Source: Ovis canadensis (lineage: Eukaryota; Chordata; Mammalia; Artiodactyla; Bovidae). From it: a stretch of DNA of 64,000 nt. The DNA lies in the NCBI RefSeq assembly GCF_042477335.2, contig NC_091255.1:24406501-24470500 (forward strand). Reading direction: 5' to 3'. Numbering within the stretch: position 1 is the first letter of the stretch; the number at the start of each line of letters is the position of its first letter. A program made the translations under genes and the position numbers. Positions 21,335 through 33,040 of this stretch are shown piece by piece. The notes under the pieces are model-generated. The model was given only the letters and a program-made list of their open reading frames with translations, had not been told where the DNA came from and ran no database searches.

Positions 21335-21474
21335 CTTCAATAAATTACCTGGATGAGGAACCCTGTCTCAGGCTCTGCTAGGGAACCCAACCTATGTATT
21401 GATTCGTTTTTGCTTCTCCATCTATTTGGCAAAACGGAGAATCACTTAGGCATGTGAACCTGTATCTGGCTTGG

Positions 21475-21573
21475 AGCGAAGGAAATACCGATTTCAACCC
21501 GTGGCGGCGGATTCATGTTGAAGTATGGCAAAACCAACCCAATATTGTAAAGTAAAAAATAAATAAATAAAAG
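21475..21573 (+). mobile_element. Short L1-type 3' end with A-rich tail
   Basis: 'cccgtggcggcggattcatgttgaagtatggcaaaacc' followed by 'aatattgtaaagtaaaaaataaataaataaaa'. It is the same 3' end as in the nested fragment near 63.3 kb. Confidence 0.75.
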
Positions 21574-22879
21574 TCTTATAAGCCTCAGTCTCTCTAGATG
21601 TGTCCATCTCTGGGTCTGTAACAATTTCCAAGGGAGACTTTTCATAACTCAAATGAGCATCTCTCTGATTGGGATCCATTATTCTAGGCTCAGCTATTTA
21701 TTCCTCTTTGGAACTTTTTGTCCAAGGAAAGCCCTTCCCAAAGTTATCTGTGCCCTAAGGACTGAGCTATTCCTATTCTCGCAGCTCCCGAATACCCCCA
21801 GTCCTCACCCGCCGCTGCCCCCACCTCAGGCTGCTCACGCCCTAGCTCTCACCTTTACCAACAACCCGCCTTCTCGTCCTTTCCCAGTTCTGCTGCCTCT
21901 GAGAGCGTCCCTTTCTTGCCCTCCTCCCAACCTTCACTGGACGGGCCTCAGTCTGGCTTCAGGCCACAGGGAGGAGGCGGCTGCCTTTGATGTTGGCAGT
22001 GGCTTGGGCTCATCCATAAAGTAGGAGGCAGTGAGAAATGTATGGCCGACCAGGGGTGATGCTCCTCATATGTCACAGAAACCATGAGTGATGAGGAGCG
22101 CAGAGAAGAACTGAGAATTGTTTAGCCTGAAAAGGGAAGCAGGTGACCCAAGGCCAGGGGATTGCTACCTTCATGCACTTAGAAGGTCCCCCTAGGGAAA
22201 AGAGATGAGGTTTTCTCTTCGAGAGGCCAGAGGGCAGTGCTGGTACCCACCAGTGGGAAGTCATTTACAGAGGTGGTTTCAGCTGCTTGGAAGGCGCCAT
22301 CCTGGGACCCCCCTGTCATTCTAGCTGAGGCCATACAATCGCTTACTGGTGATGCTATAGAGGTGGATCAATGTCACGTAAAGAGTTGGATGTAATGACC
22401 TCTACAGTTACTTTCAGCTCTGAGCATCTTTGATTTATTTCCTTTTGGAACAGATATCTGGGGTCAGAGGCGAGGGCCACTGACAGATGGCTTTGAGAGG
22501 AATCGATAATAGAGGCAAGCCAGCACTTGTAGCTTGCTACACCCAATACCGTGTAGCTTTGAGGCTGAGAGTTTCAAGAGTGAGGAATAAGGATGCTGCT
22601 GCCAGAAAATCCTTGGAGACAGAAGAGGCTCAGTTCATCCAGAGAGAGAGGAAGATGTGTGTGGATGGTGGTCCCCAGGGCTTGGAGTGGCTGGTAAATG
22701 ATCTGGCCTCCCCAAGGAAGTCTGTGCAGCTTCTGGACAAGTAGTTCCCAGGACAATTCATCGTCAGTTCTGAGCACCAGTGCCAGTCTCAGAAACCAGA
22801 TCTTGGATGTGTTTGGGCCTAGCCTGGTTTCCGGTGGGGGGCAGGAGAGACAAAGAGGTACTTGAGTTAAAGGTTACTC
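21574..22879. other. Intronic, no feature seen
   Basis: Unique sequence; a C-rich stretch at 21,785-21,935 gives compositional ORFs. Confidence 0.45.
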
Positions 22880-23198
22880 TAGGGCGTCCCTGGAGGCTCA
22901 GTGGTAAAGAATCCACCTGCCAAGGCAGGAGACATGGGTTCGATCCCTAGTCTGGGAAGATCCCACATGCTAAGAAACAACTAAGCCCGCACATCATAAC
23001 TATTCAGCCTGTGCTCTAGAGCCTGGCAGCAGCAACTACTGAGCTCGTGTGCTGCAATTACTGAAGCTTGTGAGCCCTAGAGCCTCTGCCCCACGACAAG
23101 AGAGGCCACCACACCGGGAAGCCTTCCCCGCTTGCTGCAACTAGAGAAAAACCCACACAGCAGTGAAGACCCAGCACAGCCAAAAAAAAAAAAAAAAA
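22880..23198 (+). mobile_element. CHR-type SINE, full length
   Basis: Head 'gggcgtccctggaggctcagtggtaaag', repeated 'gcaactactga' and 'gaagcttgtg' modules, 'aacaagagaggccacc', and a 17-A tail. It serves as the reference copy for the antisense ones here. Confidence 0.95.
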
Positions 23199-23555
23199 AG
23201 TAAAGAAAATTATTTACAAAGGGTACCTCCAGAATGGATGGGGTTAGGATAGCCCCAGTTCTAGAGGCTGGGAAGGCTAACCTGGCTGGGAGAATGCCTT
23301 TCCTGGGAGTACCTGGGTGTTATGGCAAGTGTGGGGAGGATGTAGGGGTATTGGCCCCAGAGGTAATTATAGAATGAGATATTTTAGCCAACTGTGGATT
23401 TCAGTGGCTGAGAAGTGTGGGCTCCAGGCTTGCATAGCTATGATTTTTTGATTTATAAGGAAGGCATATTTGATCTTCATTTGCTGGTTCCTGGTACAAG
23501 AGATTGAAAACCTTTGGAATATCTGGAGGGGTTGGGTGAGAGGAGTATTTTTAAA
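23199..23555. other. Intronic, no feature seen
   Basis: Unique sequence. Confidence 0.4.
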
Positions 23556-23732
23556 AAACTGTTTTAAAGCCTTTATTGAATTTGTTACAATATTGCTTCT
23601 GTTTCATGTTTTGGCTTTTTTGCCGAGAGGCGCGTGTGATTTTAGCTCTTTGACCAGGGATTCAACCCTCACCCTCTGTATTAGAGGATGAAGTCTTAAC
23701 CGCTGGACTGCTAGAGAAGTCTCTCTTGTTAT
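23556..23732 (-). mobile_element. CHR-type SINE, variant body
   Basis: Antisense: 'aagcctttattgaatttgttacaatattgcttctg' then 'gaccagggattcaaccctcac' and 'cttaaccgctggactgctagagaag'. Same subtype as the copy at 39,640. Confidence 0.85.
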
Positions 23733-23829
23733 TCCTAATAAGGCCATTTCAACCAGACCTGAGTTTATGCTAAAGAAGTAAATCTTGCTGGCCGCCTGGA
23801 TGGCTTCAGGATGGGGTCTGGTTTCCATC

Positions 23830-24362
23830 AGTCATGTGATTAGAAGGTTGGAAACTGAGCTGATCACCAGTGGCCAATGGTTTAATCAGTCCCGCCTATG
23901 TAATGGGACCTCTCCATAAGAACCTCTGAATGAAGGGGTTCAGAGAACTTCTGGGCTGGTGAACACGTGGAGGTGCTGCGGGGGTTGGCATACCCAGGGA
24001 AAGGGCGGAAGCTCAGTTCCCCTCATGCTATCCCCTGTCCTAAGGTTCTCTTCTATCTGTCTGTTCTGGAGTTGTGCTCTCTAAAATACACCAGCGAGAG
24101 TAAATGAACTTTTCCTGAGTACTAGAGGCCATTCTAGCAAATTATCAAACCCGAGGAGTGGGTCATGGGAACCCTGATTTATAGTCAGCTGGTATGAAGT
24201 ACAAGTGTCTTGGAGACTGGCATGCGAACCGGGGACCGTCTTATGGGTCTGAACCTTTAATCACTGGGGTTTGCCCTAACTCTGGGTAGTTAGGATCAAA
24301 ATTGCTCGGTATGAGGGGAAAACCCACCCACTTGTTGTCAGAAGTGAACTGTTCTCTGACTT
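23830..24362 (+). mobile_element. Ancient LTR- or L1-like repeat, family not named
   Basis: 'acccagggaaagggcggaagctc', 'ttctagcaaattatcaaacccgaggagtgggtcatgggaaccctgatttatagtcagc' and 'atgggtctgaacc' look like a widely dispersed mammalian repeat. I recognise the pattern but not the name. Confidence 0.45.
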
Positions 24363-24379
24363 AAAAAAACGAATCTTAG

Positions 24380-24500
24380 TAATGACCTTGTGCAAGTTAC
24401 GTCTCTGTTTCCTCATGCATTAAATACTAATTATACTGGTACTTACTATATAGGATGGTGTGCTGCGTGAATGAAAGAATAGAAGCAAAGCTTCGAGCTT
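24380..24500 (+). mobile_element. MIR SINE
   Basis: 'gaccttgtgcaagttacgtctctgtttcctcatgcattaaatact' is the MIR core, followed by the tail part. Confidence 0.7.
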
Positions 24501-24605
24501 CTGGCCAGATGTAGAATGTCAGTATTTTGTTGCTGCTGTTATTTTTATTATTACTAAGATGAGGTGGAGATAAAACTTACTGACAGGAGATCTGACAGCC
24601 AAGGA

Positions 24606-24650
24606 TTTTTTTTTTTTTTTTTTTTTGCGGTGGGGGTGGGGGGGGCGCGG
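24606..24650. repeat. T-run followed by G-run
   Basis: About 21 T then 'gcggtgggggtggggggggcgcgg'. Low-complexity; the G-runs could form a quadruplex on the + strand. Confidence 0.9.
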
Positions 24651-24819
24651 AAATCCACGTTGATATTTGCGAATTCCAAGAGTATGGGGATGAGGCTGTG
24701 AACAAGCCAGACACCCAGATCCTGCTCTAAGCTACTAGAGACACCCAGAATATGTCAAAAATAGAATTCCTTCCATTTGATCAAAACTATGTGGTTTACA
24801 AAACCCGTTAATAATTGCT

Positions 24820-25030
24820 AATGTTTTCTGAGTGCATGCTACATCTCAAATCCTGTCCTTTACCTGGGATTCAATCTCTATTTGCAACTCTGTTTTTTTT
24901 TTTTGGTAGGGAAAAAATTTGAGGCTGAGAAAGGTTAAATGACAAGCCTCAAGTCACTTAGCTAAGAATTGGTGGAAGTGGTATTTGAACCATGTACTCT
25001 GGCTCCAGGTCCTCCAGGCTTCCTAAGATG
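24820..25030 (-). mobile_element. MIR-family SINE
   Basis: Antisense MIR pattern: 'gaggctgagaaaggttaaatgacaagcctcaagtcacttagctaag' and 'tttgaaccatgtactctggctcc', with a T-run inside at 24,893. Confidence 0.7.
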
Positions 25031-25039
25031 CTGTTTGGT

Positions 25040-25180
25040 CCTCGCAGTAACTCTGAAAGCAGAAAAGGTAACAGTGCGTCTGTTTCAGAGTTGAACACGT
25101 GAGGCTCGGAGAAGCTGAGTGACAGACACAGGGTCACTCAGCAAGAGAGCGGCACCTTTGAGGATCAGAGTTCCTGCCTT
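25040..25180 (-). mobile_element. MIR-family SINE, second copy
   Basis: 'gtgaggctcggagaagctgagtgacagacacagggtcactcagcaagagag' is antisense MIR, following the previous one. Confidence 0.65.
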
Positions 25181-25517
25181 CTGATTCCCATTAGGGGTTC
25201 TCTGTGAGGACGTCAAGCTTGTTTGTGCTGGGCTGAGTGAAGTCAGCCTATTCATCTGGGAGTCTTCAGCTCAAAAGACTTGAAGTTTAGGCTGAAGCTT
25301 CCTCCATGACTCTTGCATCTTGCTCGGGGAGCCAGGAGCCTGGCAGCTCCCAGGGTTGAATGAGAGCAGGAGAGTAGGGTGCAGGGGGGTGCAGCTGTCC
25401 ACGTAGCCCCCCATCTTTTGCCTGCATCCCTCACCTTTGTGCAGGTAAACTGAGAGAAGAGCCAAAGGCAGCCCAGCTCTCTATGACTGAAGGCAAATGA
25501 GGGTTTCTTTTCTTTTT
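25181..25517. other. Intronic, no feature seen
   Basis: Unique sequence. Confidence 0.4.
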
Positions 25518-25625
25518 TTAAAAAAAATTTTATTGAAGTATAGTTGATTTCAATGTTGTGCTAATTTCTGCTGTACAGCACAGTGATTTACTTTTCATAC
25601 ATATGTATATATACACACACACACA
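25518..25625 (-). mobile_element. L1 3' end fragment
   Basis: 'attttattgaagtatagttgatttcaatgttgtgctaatttctgctgtacagc' is the antisense L1 3' UTR. The following AT/CA microsatellite is broken by a BOV-A2 insertion. Confidence 0.8.
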
Positions 25626-25627
25626 CA

Positions 25628-25901
25628 TCGGAGAAGGCAGTGGCACCCCACTCCAGTACTCTTGCCTGGAAATCCCATGAACAGAGGAGCCTGGTGGGCT
25701 GCAGTCCATGGGGTCGCTGAGAGTTGGACATGACTCAGTGACTTCACTTTCACTTTTCACTTTCATGCATTGGAGAAGGAAATGGCAACCCACTGAAGTG
25801 TTCTTGCCTGGAGAATCCCAGGGACGGGGGAACCTGGTGGGCTGCCGTCTGTGGGGTCGCACAGAGTCAGACATGACTGAAGCAACTTAGCAGCAGCAGC
25901 A
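25628..25901 (+). mobile_element. BOV-A2 SINE dimer
   Basis: Two Bov-A monomers linked by 'tcactttcacttttcactttcatgcattgg', ending in 'agcaacttagcagcagcagc'. CA/AT microsatellite lies on both sides, so it inserted in a pre-existing repeat run. Confidence 0.96.
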
Positions 25902-25914
25902 TACACACACATAC

Positions 25915-25948
<34 letters not shown>

Positions 25949-25983
25949 ATATATATATATATACACACACATATATACACATA
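25902..25983. repeat. (CA)n(CTAT)n(AT)n compound microsatellite
   Basis: 'acacacacatacat' then about 8 CTAT units (25,916-25,949), an AT run, then CA units. Confidence 0.96.
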
Positions 25984-26222
25984 CATTCCTTTTCTTGCTT
26001 TTTCCATTATGGCTTATCATAGGATTTTAAAATTTTGTTTATTTATTTTCATTAAAAAAAATTAAATGCCTGTTATGTGCTAGACACTGAGCTAGATGCT
26101 GAAGATACATAGATGAAAAAGCCAGCTGTCACCTTTAGGAAAAATGTTTACCTAGGGAGCCCATTAAGTCCCAGATCACTGTGGGGTGTATTCAATGACA
26201 TAAATGCGTGTATAGAGCCATA

Positions 26223-26345
26223 CTGTGCTCAGCCACTCAGTCGTGTCTGACTCTCTGCGATCTCATGGACTGTGGCCTGCCAGGCTCCTATGTTCATGAA
26301 ATATTCCAGGCAAGAATCCTGGAGTGCATTGCCATTTCCTTCTCC
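26223..26345 (-). mobile_element. Bov-A monomer, truncated
   Basis: Antisense: 'tgtgctcagccactcagtcgtgtctgactc' to 'ttgccatttccttctcc'. Confidence 0.9.
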
Positions 26346-26515
26346 ATTAAGTTTGTTTTACATTGAAGGATAATTGCTTTACAATATTGGTTTGATTTCT
26401 GCCATACATCAGCATGAATCAGCCGTAGGTGCATGTGCGTCCCCTCCCTCCTGAACCTCCCACCCTTCCCCACCCCTCCAGGTTGTTACAGAGCCCCAGT
26501 TTGTATCACAGTATT
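26346..26515 (-). mobile_element. L1-type 3' end fragment
   Basis: 'ttacattgaaggataattgctttacaatattggtttgatttctgccatac' through 'ccacccctccaggttgttacagagccccag' is a bovine L1-like 3' end in reverse. Confidence 0.75.
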
Positions 26516-27236
26516 TTGAATATGGTTTCTCGTGCTGCACTGTAGGACCTTGTGTATCCATCCTACATATAATAGTTTGCACCAGAGGACGGTTTTGTGC
26601 TGCAGGAGGATATTCCAACTTTCTGGAACAAGACCTTCCAGCTCCAGTTCCAGGCTGAGAGGAGGAAGAGGAGCACGGATGCAGTCAAATGACTGGTTCT
26701 GAGAGGGGGCTCCCCCCAGACCTTTTTGGCTGATGACCACGCACGTGGATTCTGGGCTAACGTCGTGCATCTTGGTGCAGCTGGTTTCACTGGTTGCACA
26801 GCCAGGGCGCCGAGCATCAACTCTGTGAAATCAGTGCTCCCTTTGCGGGGAGAGTGGGCTTTGGATCCTGCTGCCGTGATTCCTGCCTGTCAGAAGCATG
26901 GCACCCCTAAGAGCTAGACACACATCTGTGGTTGCCTTGATCTCCCAGCTCTGCCAATCTGCCTCAGATCCTTTATTTTTGCCTCCCTGGTCTGTCGGCT
27001 CAAGAATGGACAGGTGAACAGACCTAGGAATTCCATGTCACTCTCTTTAGGAAAGTGGAGAAGGTGAAGACGTCTTCTCTTGCCAGGCTGACACTTACTG
27101 TCCCTCTCAGATTGCTAACTAGGGGCCTCTGGGGTCTGACCTTAGGACATGAGCATCAGTATTCAAATGTGCATGGGATTCCGCCTTGCTGGCTCTTTCT
27201 GCCTCCACTTCCCCATTTTAAATTCGACTCTGGCAT
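26516..27236. other. Intronic, no feature seen
   Basis: Unique sequence. Confidence 0.4.
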
Positions 27237-27390
27237 TTGAAAAGGTTGGATGGCATCACTGACTTAATGGACATGAACTTGGGCAAACTCCAGGAGATGG
27301 TGAGGGACAGGGGGCCCTGGCGGGCTGCGGTCCATGGGGTCGCAAAGAGTCAGACCCGACTGGGGACTGCAAAAAGCAACAGCTGGCGAA
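27237..27390 (+). mobile_element. BovB (RTE) 3' fragment, sense
   Basis: Translates to the C-terminal end of the BovB ORF ([32 protein letters not shown] pattern) for about 45 residues, truncated on its 5' side. Confidence 0.9.
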
Positions 27391-27688
27391 ATGATAACTT
27401 TATGAGAAACAGACATGTTGAAGGAACCAGGTGGCGAGAGCTTGGCATTGAGAGCTTCTGCCTCCGAATCTGTGACTTGAATCTGAAGGTTCAGTCCATC
27501 TGTGCTCTGAACAGAGTTGCAGGCGGTAGGATGGCGCAGGGGTTGAGAGCCAGGGCCGTGGAGTGAGGTGGCCTTGACTTAAATTTTATAATCATAGACA
27601 GTAAGTCTTTTACAGAAGAAATTTCGAGTTTTGAACTTTCAAAGATGTGAACATATTCTAAACTTATTACAGTACAGTAGGCAACTGT
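27391..27688. other. Intronic, no feature seen
   Basis: Unique sequence. Confidence 0.35.
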
Positions 27689-27699
27689 GTTAGTTGGGT

Positions 27700-27828
27700 G
27701 AACTGTGCTTAGCTGCTCAGTTGCATCCAACTCTTTGTGACCCCACAAATGGTAGCCCCCAGGCTCCTGTGTCCTTGGGGATTCTCCAGGCAAGAATACT
27801 GGAGTGGGTTGCCATGCCCTCCTCCAGG
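27700..27828 (-). mobile_element. Bov-A monomer
   Basis: Antisense Bov-A body with a perfect 11-bp target-site duplication GTTAGTTGGGT at 27,689-27,699 and 27,829-27,839. Confidence 0.94.
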
Positions 27829-27839
27829 GTTAGTTGGGT

Positions 27840-28816
27840 ACCTAGGCTAATTTTGCTGGATTTACAAACAAGTTTGACTTACAAACATGCTCTTGGAACA
27901 GAATTCGTTCGTATGTAGGGGACTTTCTGTATCAGTTAGATGACCTTGGGTAAGATATTCAGTCCAATTTGGGGAAAATTAAGTAACTTGTAAACTATGC
28001 AGCATGATAGAGCCCAACTGTGAATTGGGTCTCACCCTCCTCCGTCTTTACATCTCCATCTATTCACCACTTTTTCGGCTTCTAATTCAGTATAACATTT
28101 TTATATTCCCTCATTTCTGTTTTTTGAGCTGGCGGCTTTCTCCTGAGATTGTCTGGATTGGGTTCTCTTTTGTATTCTCCTCCTCCACTGGCTATGATGA
28201 TAGAGGGACCTTTCTCTGGAGCGGGAGCTGTGTTGGTTGGATGTTTTAGCATGTCCACCATGATGGTGTAGGGAATTTTAGGTCCTGCTTTCTCCTTGAC
28301 GGCCCTGAGAGATGTCCACCCCTCTAAAAGTGTGAGAAGGTGGCCAATGAGAGAGAAGCATCTCCAAGAACTGGAAATAACAGTGTTTTCTAAAGTTGGG
28401 GCCAAGGCTGCTTCTGTCTTCCTAGAATGATTTCTTAGCAGAACACCTTTTATCCCCTGGGCCTGTTAGCTATTTCAGGGACATTCTAAGTGGCTATTAA
28501 CAAATGTTGAATTATGGCTGCAAACCTCTGGGAGCTCAAGTGACATTCACATGAATCACAAGTGAGCTCTGTGCAGTCAAGGCTGCCACAATGGACTGGG
28601 ATTAAACAAACAGGGACCGTTGTTCTCCTGCGAAGCAATGAGGCAAGAAGGCAGCTCCTTGGAGTCTGTGGTCTCAGGCAGTGTGCCCCTCAGAAGCAGG
28701 ACACTGTTCCACAAAACATAGCTCATTGCTGTAGGGAAGACATGCTCTGGGTTTGCAGAGATGCATATTCCAACTTCATATCTGGAGGAATTTACCAACA
28801 GTCAGTATGCCCAGGG
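27840..28816. other. Intronic, no feature seen
   Basis: Unique sequence; the ORF at 28,562-28,918 runs into a SINE and is not a gene. Confidence 0.45.
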
Positions 28817-29025
28817 GGGTTTCCCAGGTGGCGCAGTGATAAAGAACCCACCTGCCAACTCAGTAGACATAAGAGACTTGGGTTCGATGCCTGGGTCCCA
28901 GAGATTCCCCTGCAGTAGGAAGTGGCAACCCACTCCTGTATTCTTGCCTGGAAAATTCCATGGACAGAGGAGTCTGGAGGGCTGCAGTCCATAGGGTCAT
29001 GAAGAGTTGGACATGACTGAGCTAC
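28817..29025 (+). mobile_element. Bov-tA SINE
   Basis: Head 'ggggtttcccaggtggcgcagtgataaag', body to 'ttggacatgactgagctactg'. Confidence 0.93.
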
Positions 29026-29177
29026 TGTACAAGCACAGCTGCATTATGTCCAGAGATACACTAGCCAGTCTCACGGGTTGTGAGTTACCCAGGGCACTGG
29101 TTCAACCAACATCGACAGAGTGCTTCCTATGCTCTGGGCTAAGCGCTAAAGAAATGGAAATGCATAAGGCTTGGTTC

Positions 29178-29288
29178 TGGAGAAGGGAATGGCAACCCAC
29201 TCCAGTATTCTTGCCTAAAGAATTCCATGGACAGAGGAGCCTGGCAGGCTACAGTCTATGGGGTCACAGAGAGTTGGACATGACTGAG
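29178..29288 (+). mobile_element. Bov-A monomer, truncated
   Basis: 'ggagaagggaatggcaacccactccag' to 'gttggacatgactgagtgac'. Flanking 'ggcttggttc' and 'ggcctggttc' (right side after the microsatellite) are a likely duplication with one mismatch. Confidence 0.9.
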
Positions 29289-29291
29289 TGA

Positions 29292-29334
<43 letters not shown>
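29289..29334. repeat. (CT)n(CA)n microsatellite
   Basis: Six or seven CT then about 15 CA units, grown from the SINE tail. Confidence 0.96.
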
Positions 29335-29336
<2 letters not shown>

Positions 29337-29784
29337 CCTGGTTCAGAAGGTCAAGGAGCTCATAGCCTGGAGGGGAGCAGTAAACAGATTCCGTGAAAAC
29401 AACCAAAGTTTACACAAGGCAACACAGGGTAGGCTCTAAAAATCTTCCAAGAGGAGATCATATGTGTAATTTTTTTTTCTTTTTTGCCCTTCAAGACAAC
29501 TTAAAATGTGTTTATATATATACGAGACTAATGCAAAGGATGCCTGTGTATCCTTTTCCGTCCCAGAGATGTCCTCTTTGGCCAAAGGATCCCTCCCGGG
29601 AGGCTTTTGGTTGTCAGATCTTCTGAGTCTCCTTTATTCTGGAACTGCTTCTCAGTTTCTTCCTGACCTTCATGACCTTGACTTAAAAAAATAATAATTC
29701 AAGGCTAGTCATGTTGCCAAATGATTTTCAGTTTGGGTTTGTCCGATGTTCCCTCTTGATTAAATCCAGGTAATGAGTTTGGGG
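29335..29784. other. Intronic, no feature seen
   Basis: Unique sequence. Confidence 0.4.
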
Positions 29785-29798
29785 CTGAATTTCACAGG

Positions 29799-30008
29799 TG
29801 GGTGTTTTAGTCACTATGTCGTGTCTGACTCTTGCCACCCCATGGACTGTAGCTCACCAGGCTCCTCTGTCCATGGAATTCTCCAGGCAAGAATACTGGA
29901 GTGAGTTGCCATTTCCTTCTCCAAGGGATCTTCCCGACACAGGAATCGAACCCGGGTCTCCTGCCTTTCAGGCAGATTCTTTACCCACTAAGCTATGAGG
30001 TAAGATCA
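29799..30008 (-). mobile_element. Bov-tA SINE
   Basis: Full antisense copy bounded by a perfect 14-bp target-site duplication CTGAATTTCACAGG at 29,785-29,798 and 30,009-30,022. Confidence 0.96.
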
Positions 30009-30022
30009 CTGAATTTCACAGG

Positions 30023-31157
30023 ATGGGGGCAGAATTCTCACTGCATTCTATCTGGAGGCACATGATAACTTATTTGTCCCAATACTTACGGTGTTAACTT
30101 TTATCACTTGATTAACGTGGTGTCTTCCAGGGAGAGGCTCTGAGACTATGTAAAACCCCATTTCTCCTCCCTCTTTCACCCTCTGGTTTTATCATCCATC
30201 GATTTTTCTTGCCTGAATTATTACAATGATGCTTGCCAAATGGTGAATTTCTAATTCCATCTTTCCATCTACATTTATTAGTTGGCTTTCTAAAATATAG
30301 AAGACCTTTCTAGTTTCCCTTTCTTATTCATTTATTTTATTTCAGTAGAGGCCCTGATTTCTGTTTTATTCAATGGGTTCTCATCTGTTAATATTATTAT
30401 TTTGAAACTCAAAATCTCCCATATTTGGAAACCCTTTCAAGCTGATATCTGTTTCCTTTTTGGCATTTCCCTGGATCCCTTGCACATGTTTAAAATTTCT
30501 GGTCCAACAAGAAGGCTCGTTTCTTTTTCCTCCCTCAGTCCTGTAACTAGCTACTTTTCCAGTGAATCCTGATGTCTTTTAGTGGGAAATGGTATTCACA
30601 ACCAAGATCTGGGTGCCGGATATGCTCATTACTACTACATTGTCACTGTCTGGGCCCTCCCAGTGGACAAAACTAGGAAATTTACGTGCATATTTGCATC
30701 TATATTGAACCACCAGTTCACATAGATGCTTCCAGTTTTAATCTAACACCATGAATTCATTCTAAGTTTTTGCCCTTTCCATAGTGATCTTTCCTTTTGT
30801 TCCTGCAGGGAGGAAATCTGCCTCCCATGATCTTATTTATTTGCTCTATTCTGTTGAATGGAGACTATTTTCATATTCCTCCAGACTGCTAATCTGCTTG
30901 GGTGTCTCCACACAAGGGCCCAGTCCCTGCTGGGCTGACTTTCTGCCTCTCCCCAGTGCTCCCCTTCTATGTGCTCTGGTGCTACCAGGCTGCCTTCCAT
31001 TCTTATTCAGAGTTCCTCAGTTGTCCCCAAAACATTTGTACAGCTTGTTAACTTTAAAACTTCAGCCTCCTCTGAAAAGGCAATCAAGATTCAGGTATTG
31101 CATATTATTATTGTTTCTTTAATCAATGTTCCTCCCAATATAACATGACATACAGAT
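30023..31157. other. Intronic, probably an old repeat at 30,330-30,790
   Basis: The stretch with 'ctcccatatttggaaaccctttcaagctgatatctg' and 'aaccaagatctgggtgccggatatgctcattactac' resembles a dispersed ancient mammalian repeat, family not resolved. The rest is unique. Confidence 0.4.
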
Positions 31158-31615
31158 ACACAGTTTTTTTAACAGTTTTATTGAGATGCAATTCTTATTT
31201 CATATAATTAACCCATATAAAGTATAAAATTCAGTAGATTTAGTGCATCCACAGAATAGTGAATTTTAGAACATTTTCATTACCCCTGAAAGAAACTGAA
31301 TCCATTAGCTGTTATCTCCCCTCCCACCAAACTCTCAGTCTAGTTCCTCTACTCTGTCTCTATAGATTTGTCCATTTTGGATATTTCATGCTAATGCAAT
31401 CACATGCTATCTCATATTTCTGTTGTGACAGGCTTCTTTTGTGGAGCATAATGTTTCCAGGGTCCATCCCTGCTGTGGCCTGTATCAGTACTTCATTTCC
31501 TTTTAGTCCCCAAAATGTTTCATTATATGGATATGTCACATTTTATTTATCTTTTCATCCTTTGAGCTGTTTCCATTTTTTTTCTGATTGTGAATAATGC
31601 TCCTATTCACACTTC
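31158..31615 (-). mobile_element. Old L1 (L1M-like) 3' portion
   Basis: 'ttttattgagatgcaattcttatttcatataattaaccc', 'gattgtgaataatgctcc' and 'tttcattatatggatatgtcacattttatttatcttttcatcc' are antisense L1. Confidence 0.8.
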
Positions 31616-32671
31616 CTCTAGTATTGACTTTTAGAAGAAAACAAATCCAAACAGAGCGGTCCCATACAGTAATCTTGTATTATGAATCTATCTGATTAGT
31701 TCCTTGTGCTTTCACTTAACCCACTCCTCCCTTCTCTGTATTCCTTATAAACTCAGAGTTGGGTTTAAGGAGTTGATGAGGTTCGAGGTTAATGTTTTTG
31801 GCGGAGAACTTCGTGGATGAAGCTGTGTACTTTGCACGGCATCATAGCAGGAGGAGCTTACTCTGTGATGGTCCCATTCTTAGAGATGCTAGTTTTGGTC
31901 CCTTGGTTAAGGTAGCAACTGCTGGGTCTCTCCCTTGCATCTCTTCCCATCATCAAACCATCTGCCATCATCTGTGGGATCATACTCTGATACTCTGTTA
32001 ATATTGTATTTACCCTCATGTTTGAACCTGAATTAACAGCTTCGTTAGAGTTTGCAAAATTGTGATTTCTCAATTCTTTCCACATTTATTGGCTGACATT
32101 CTGTTGTAAAGAAGAGCTTTCCCTCATCAGCTGGGGATCAACCAGAGTTCTTCCTATGAAGGCAGGATAAATGCTTACTCTTGTCCTTTAATTACCAGTT
32201 TCCAGAGGATAGAATTGATGTAATAACTGCTGTAATAACTGGGTGGGAGGGGAGAGGGCAGGTTGGTAGGGATCCATGCAGCTGTAGTCAAGGTAACCAC
32301 AGACTCTTTCCAGATCTCCTGGTATCCCAAGATGGGGATGTTGATCTTTCAGACATGGTTCCCTCTGGTCCTGAGACTGGGCAAACCTGGGATAGAGGTG
32401 GCAGGAACTAAGGTTGGTGGAATAGGGCTGTGACATCCCCGACCACATGGCATAAGGCAGGTCATAAAATTAGGGATCCTGAGTATTCGTCCTGACCCTT
32501 AGTATCTCCTCACTTCCCTGGAGCCTCCCCAGGAGATACCCAATGCTTATGCTGCCTTGCTCCTGTCGCCAAGGAGTTCATACAGCCCCGCTCCTCAGTG
32601 GGAGCTGAGGAGGTGGAGTAGGAAGGGAAGTCTCGCGTGTGGATCCCATTAAATTAAACTACTTGAATATG
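31616..32671. other. Intronic, no feature seen
   Basis: Unique sequence. Confidence 0.4.
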
Positions 32672-33040
32672 TTGCTGTTGTTCAGTCACTAAGTCGTGTA
32701 TGACTCTTGCGATCCCACGGACTGTAGCATACTAGCTTGTCCGTCCTTCACAATCTCCTAGAGTTTGCTCAAATTCATGTCCATTGAGTTGGTGATGCCA
32801 TCCAACTATCTCATCCTCTCCCATCCCTTTGTTCTCCTGCCTTCAATCTGTCCCAGCATTAGGGTCTTTTCTAACAAGTCAACTCTTCGCATCAGGTGGC
32901 TAAAGTATTGGAACTTCAGTTTCAGCATCAGTCCTTCCAGTGAGTATTCAGGGTTGATTTCCTTTAGGATGAACTAGTCTAATCTCCTTGCTGTCCAAAG
33001 GACTGTCAAGAGTCTTCTCCAACGCCACAATTGGAAAACA
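32672..33040 (-). mobile_element. BovB (RTE) 3' fragment
   Basis: Antisense: 'gttgttcagtcactaagtcgtgtatgactc' to 'ctccttgctgtccaaaggactgtcaagagtcttctcc'; the complement carries the end of the BovB ORF. Confidence 0.92.

Noticed and set aside
25916..25983. Regular CTAT/AT/CA array considered as a CRISPR-like array
   Set aside because: Simple microsatellite without spacers, in a mammalian genome.
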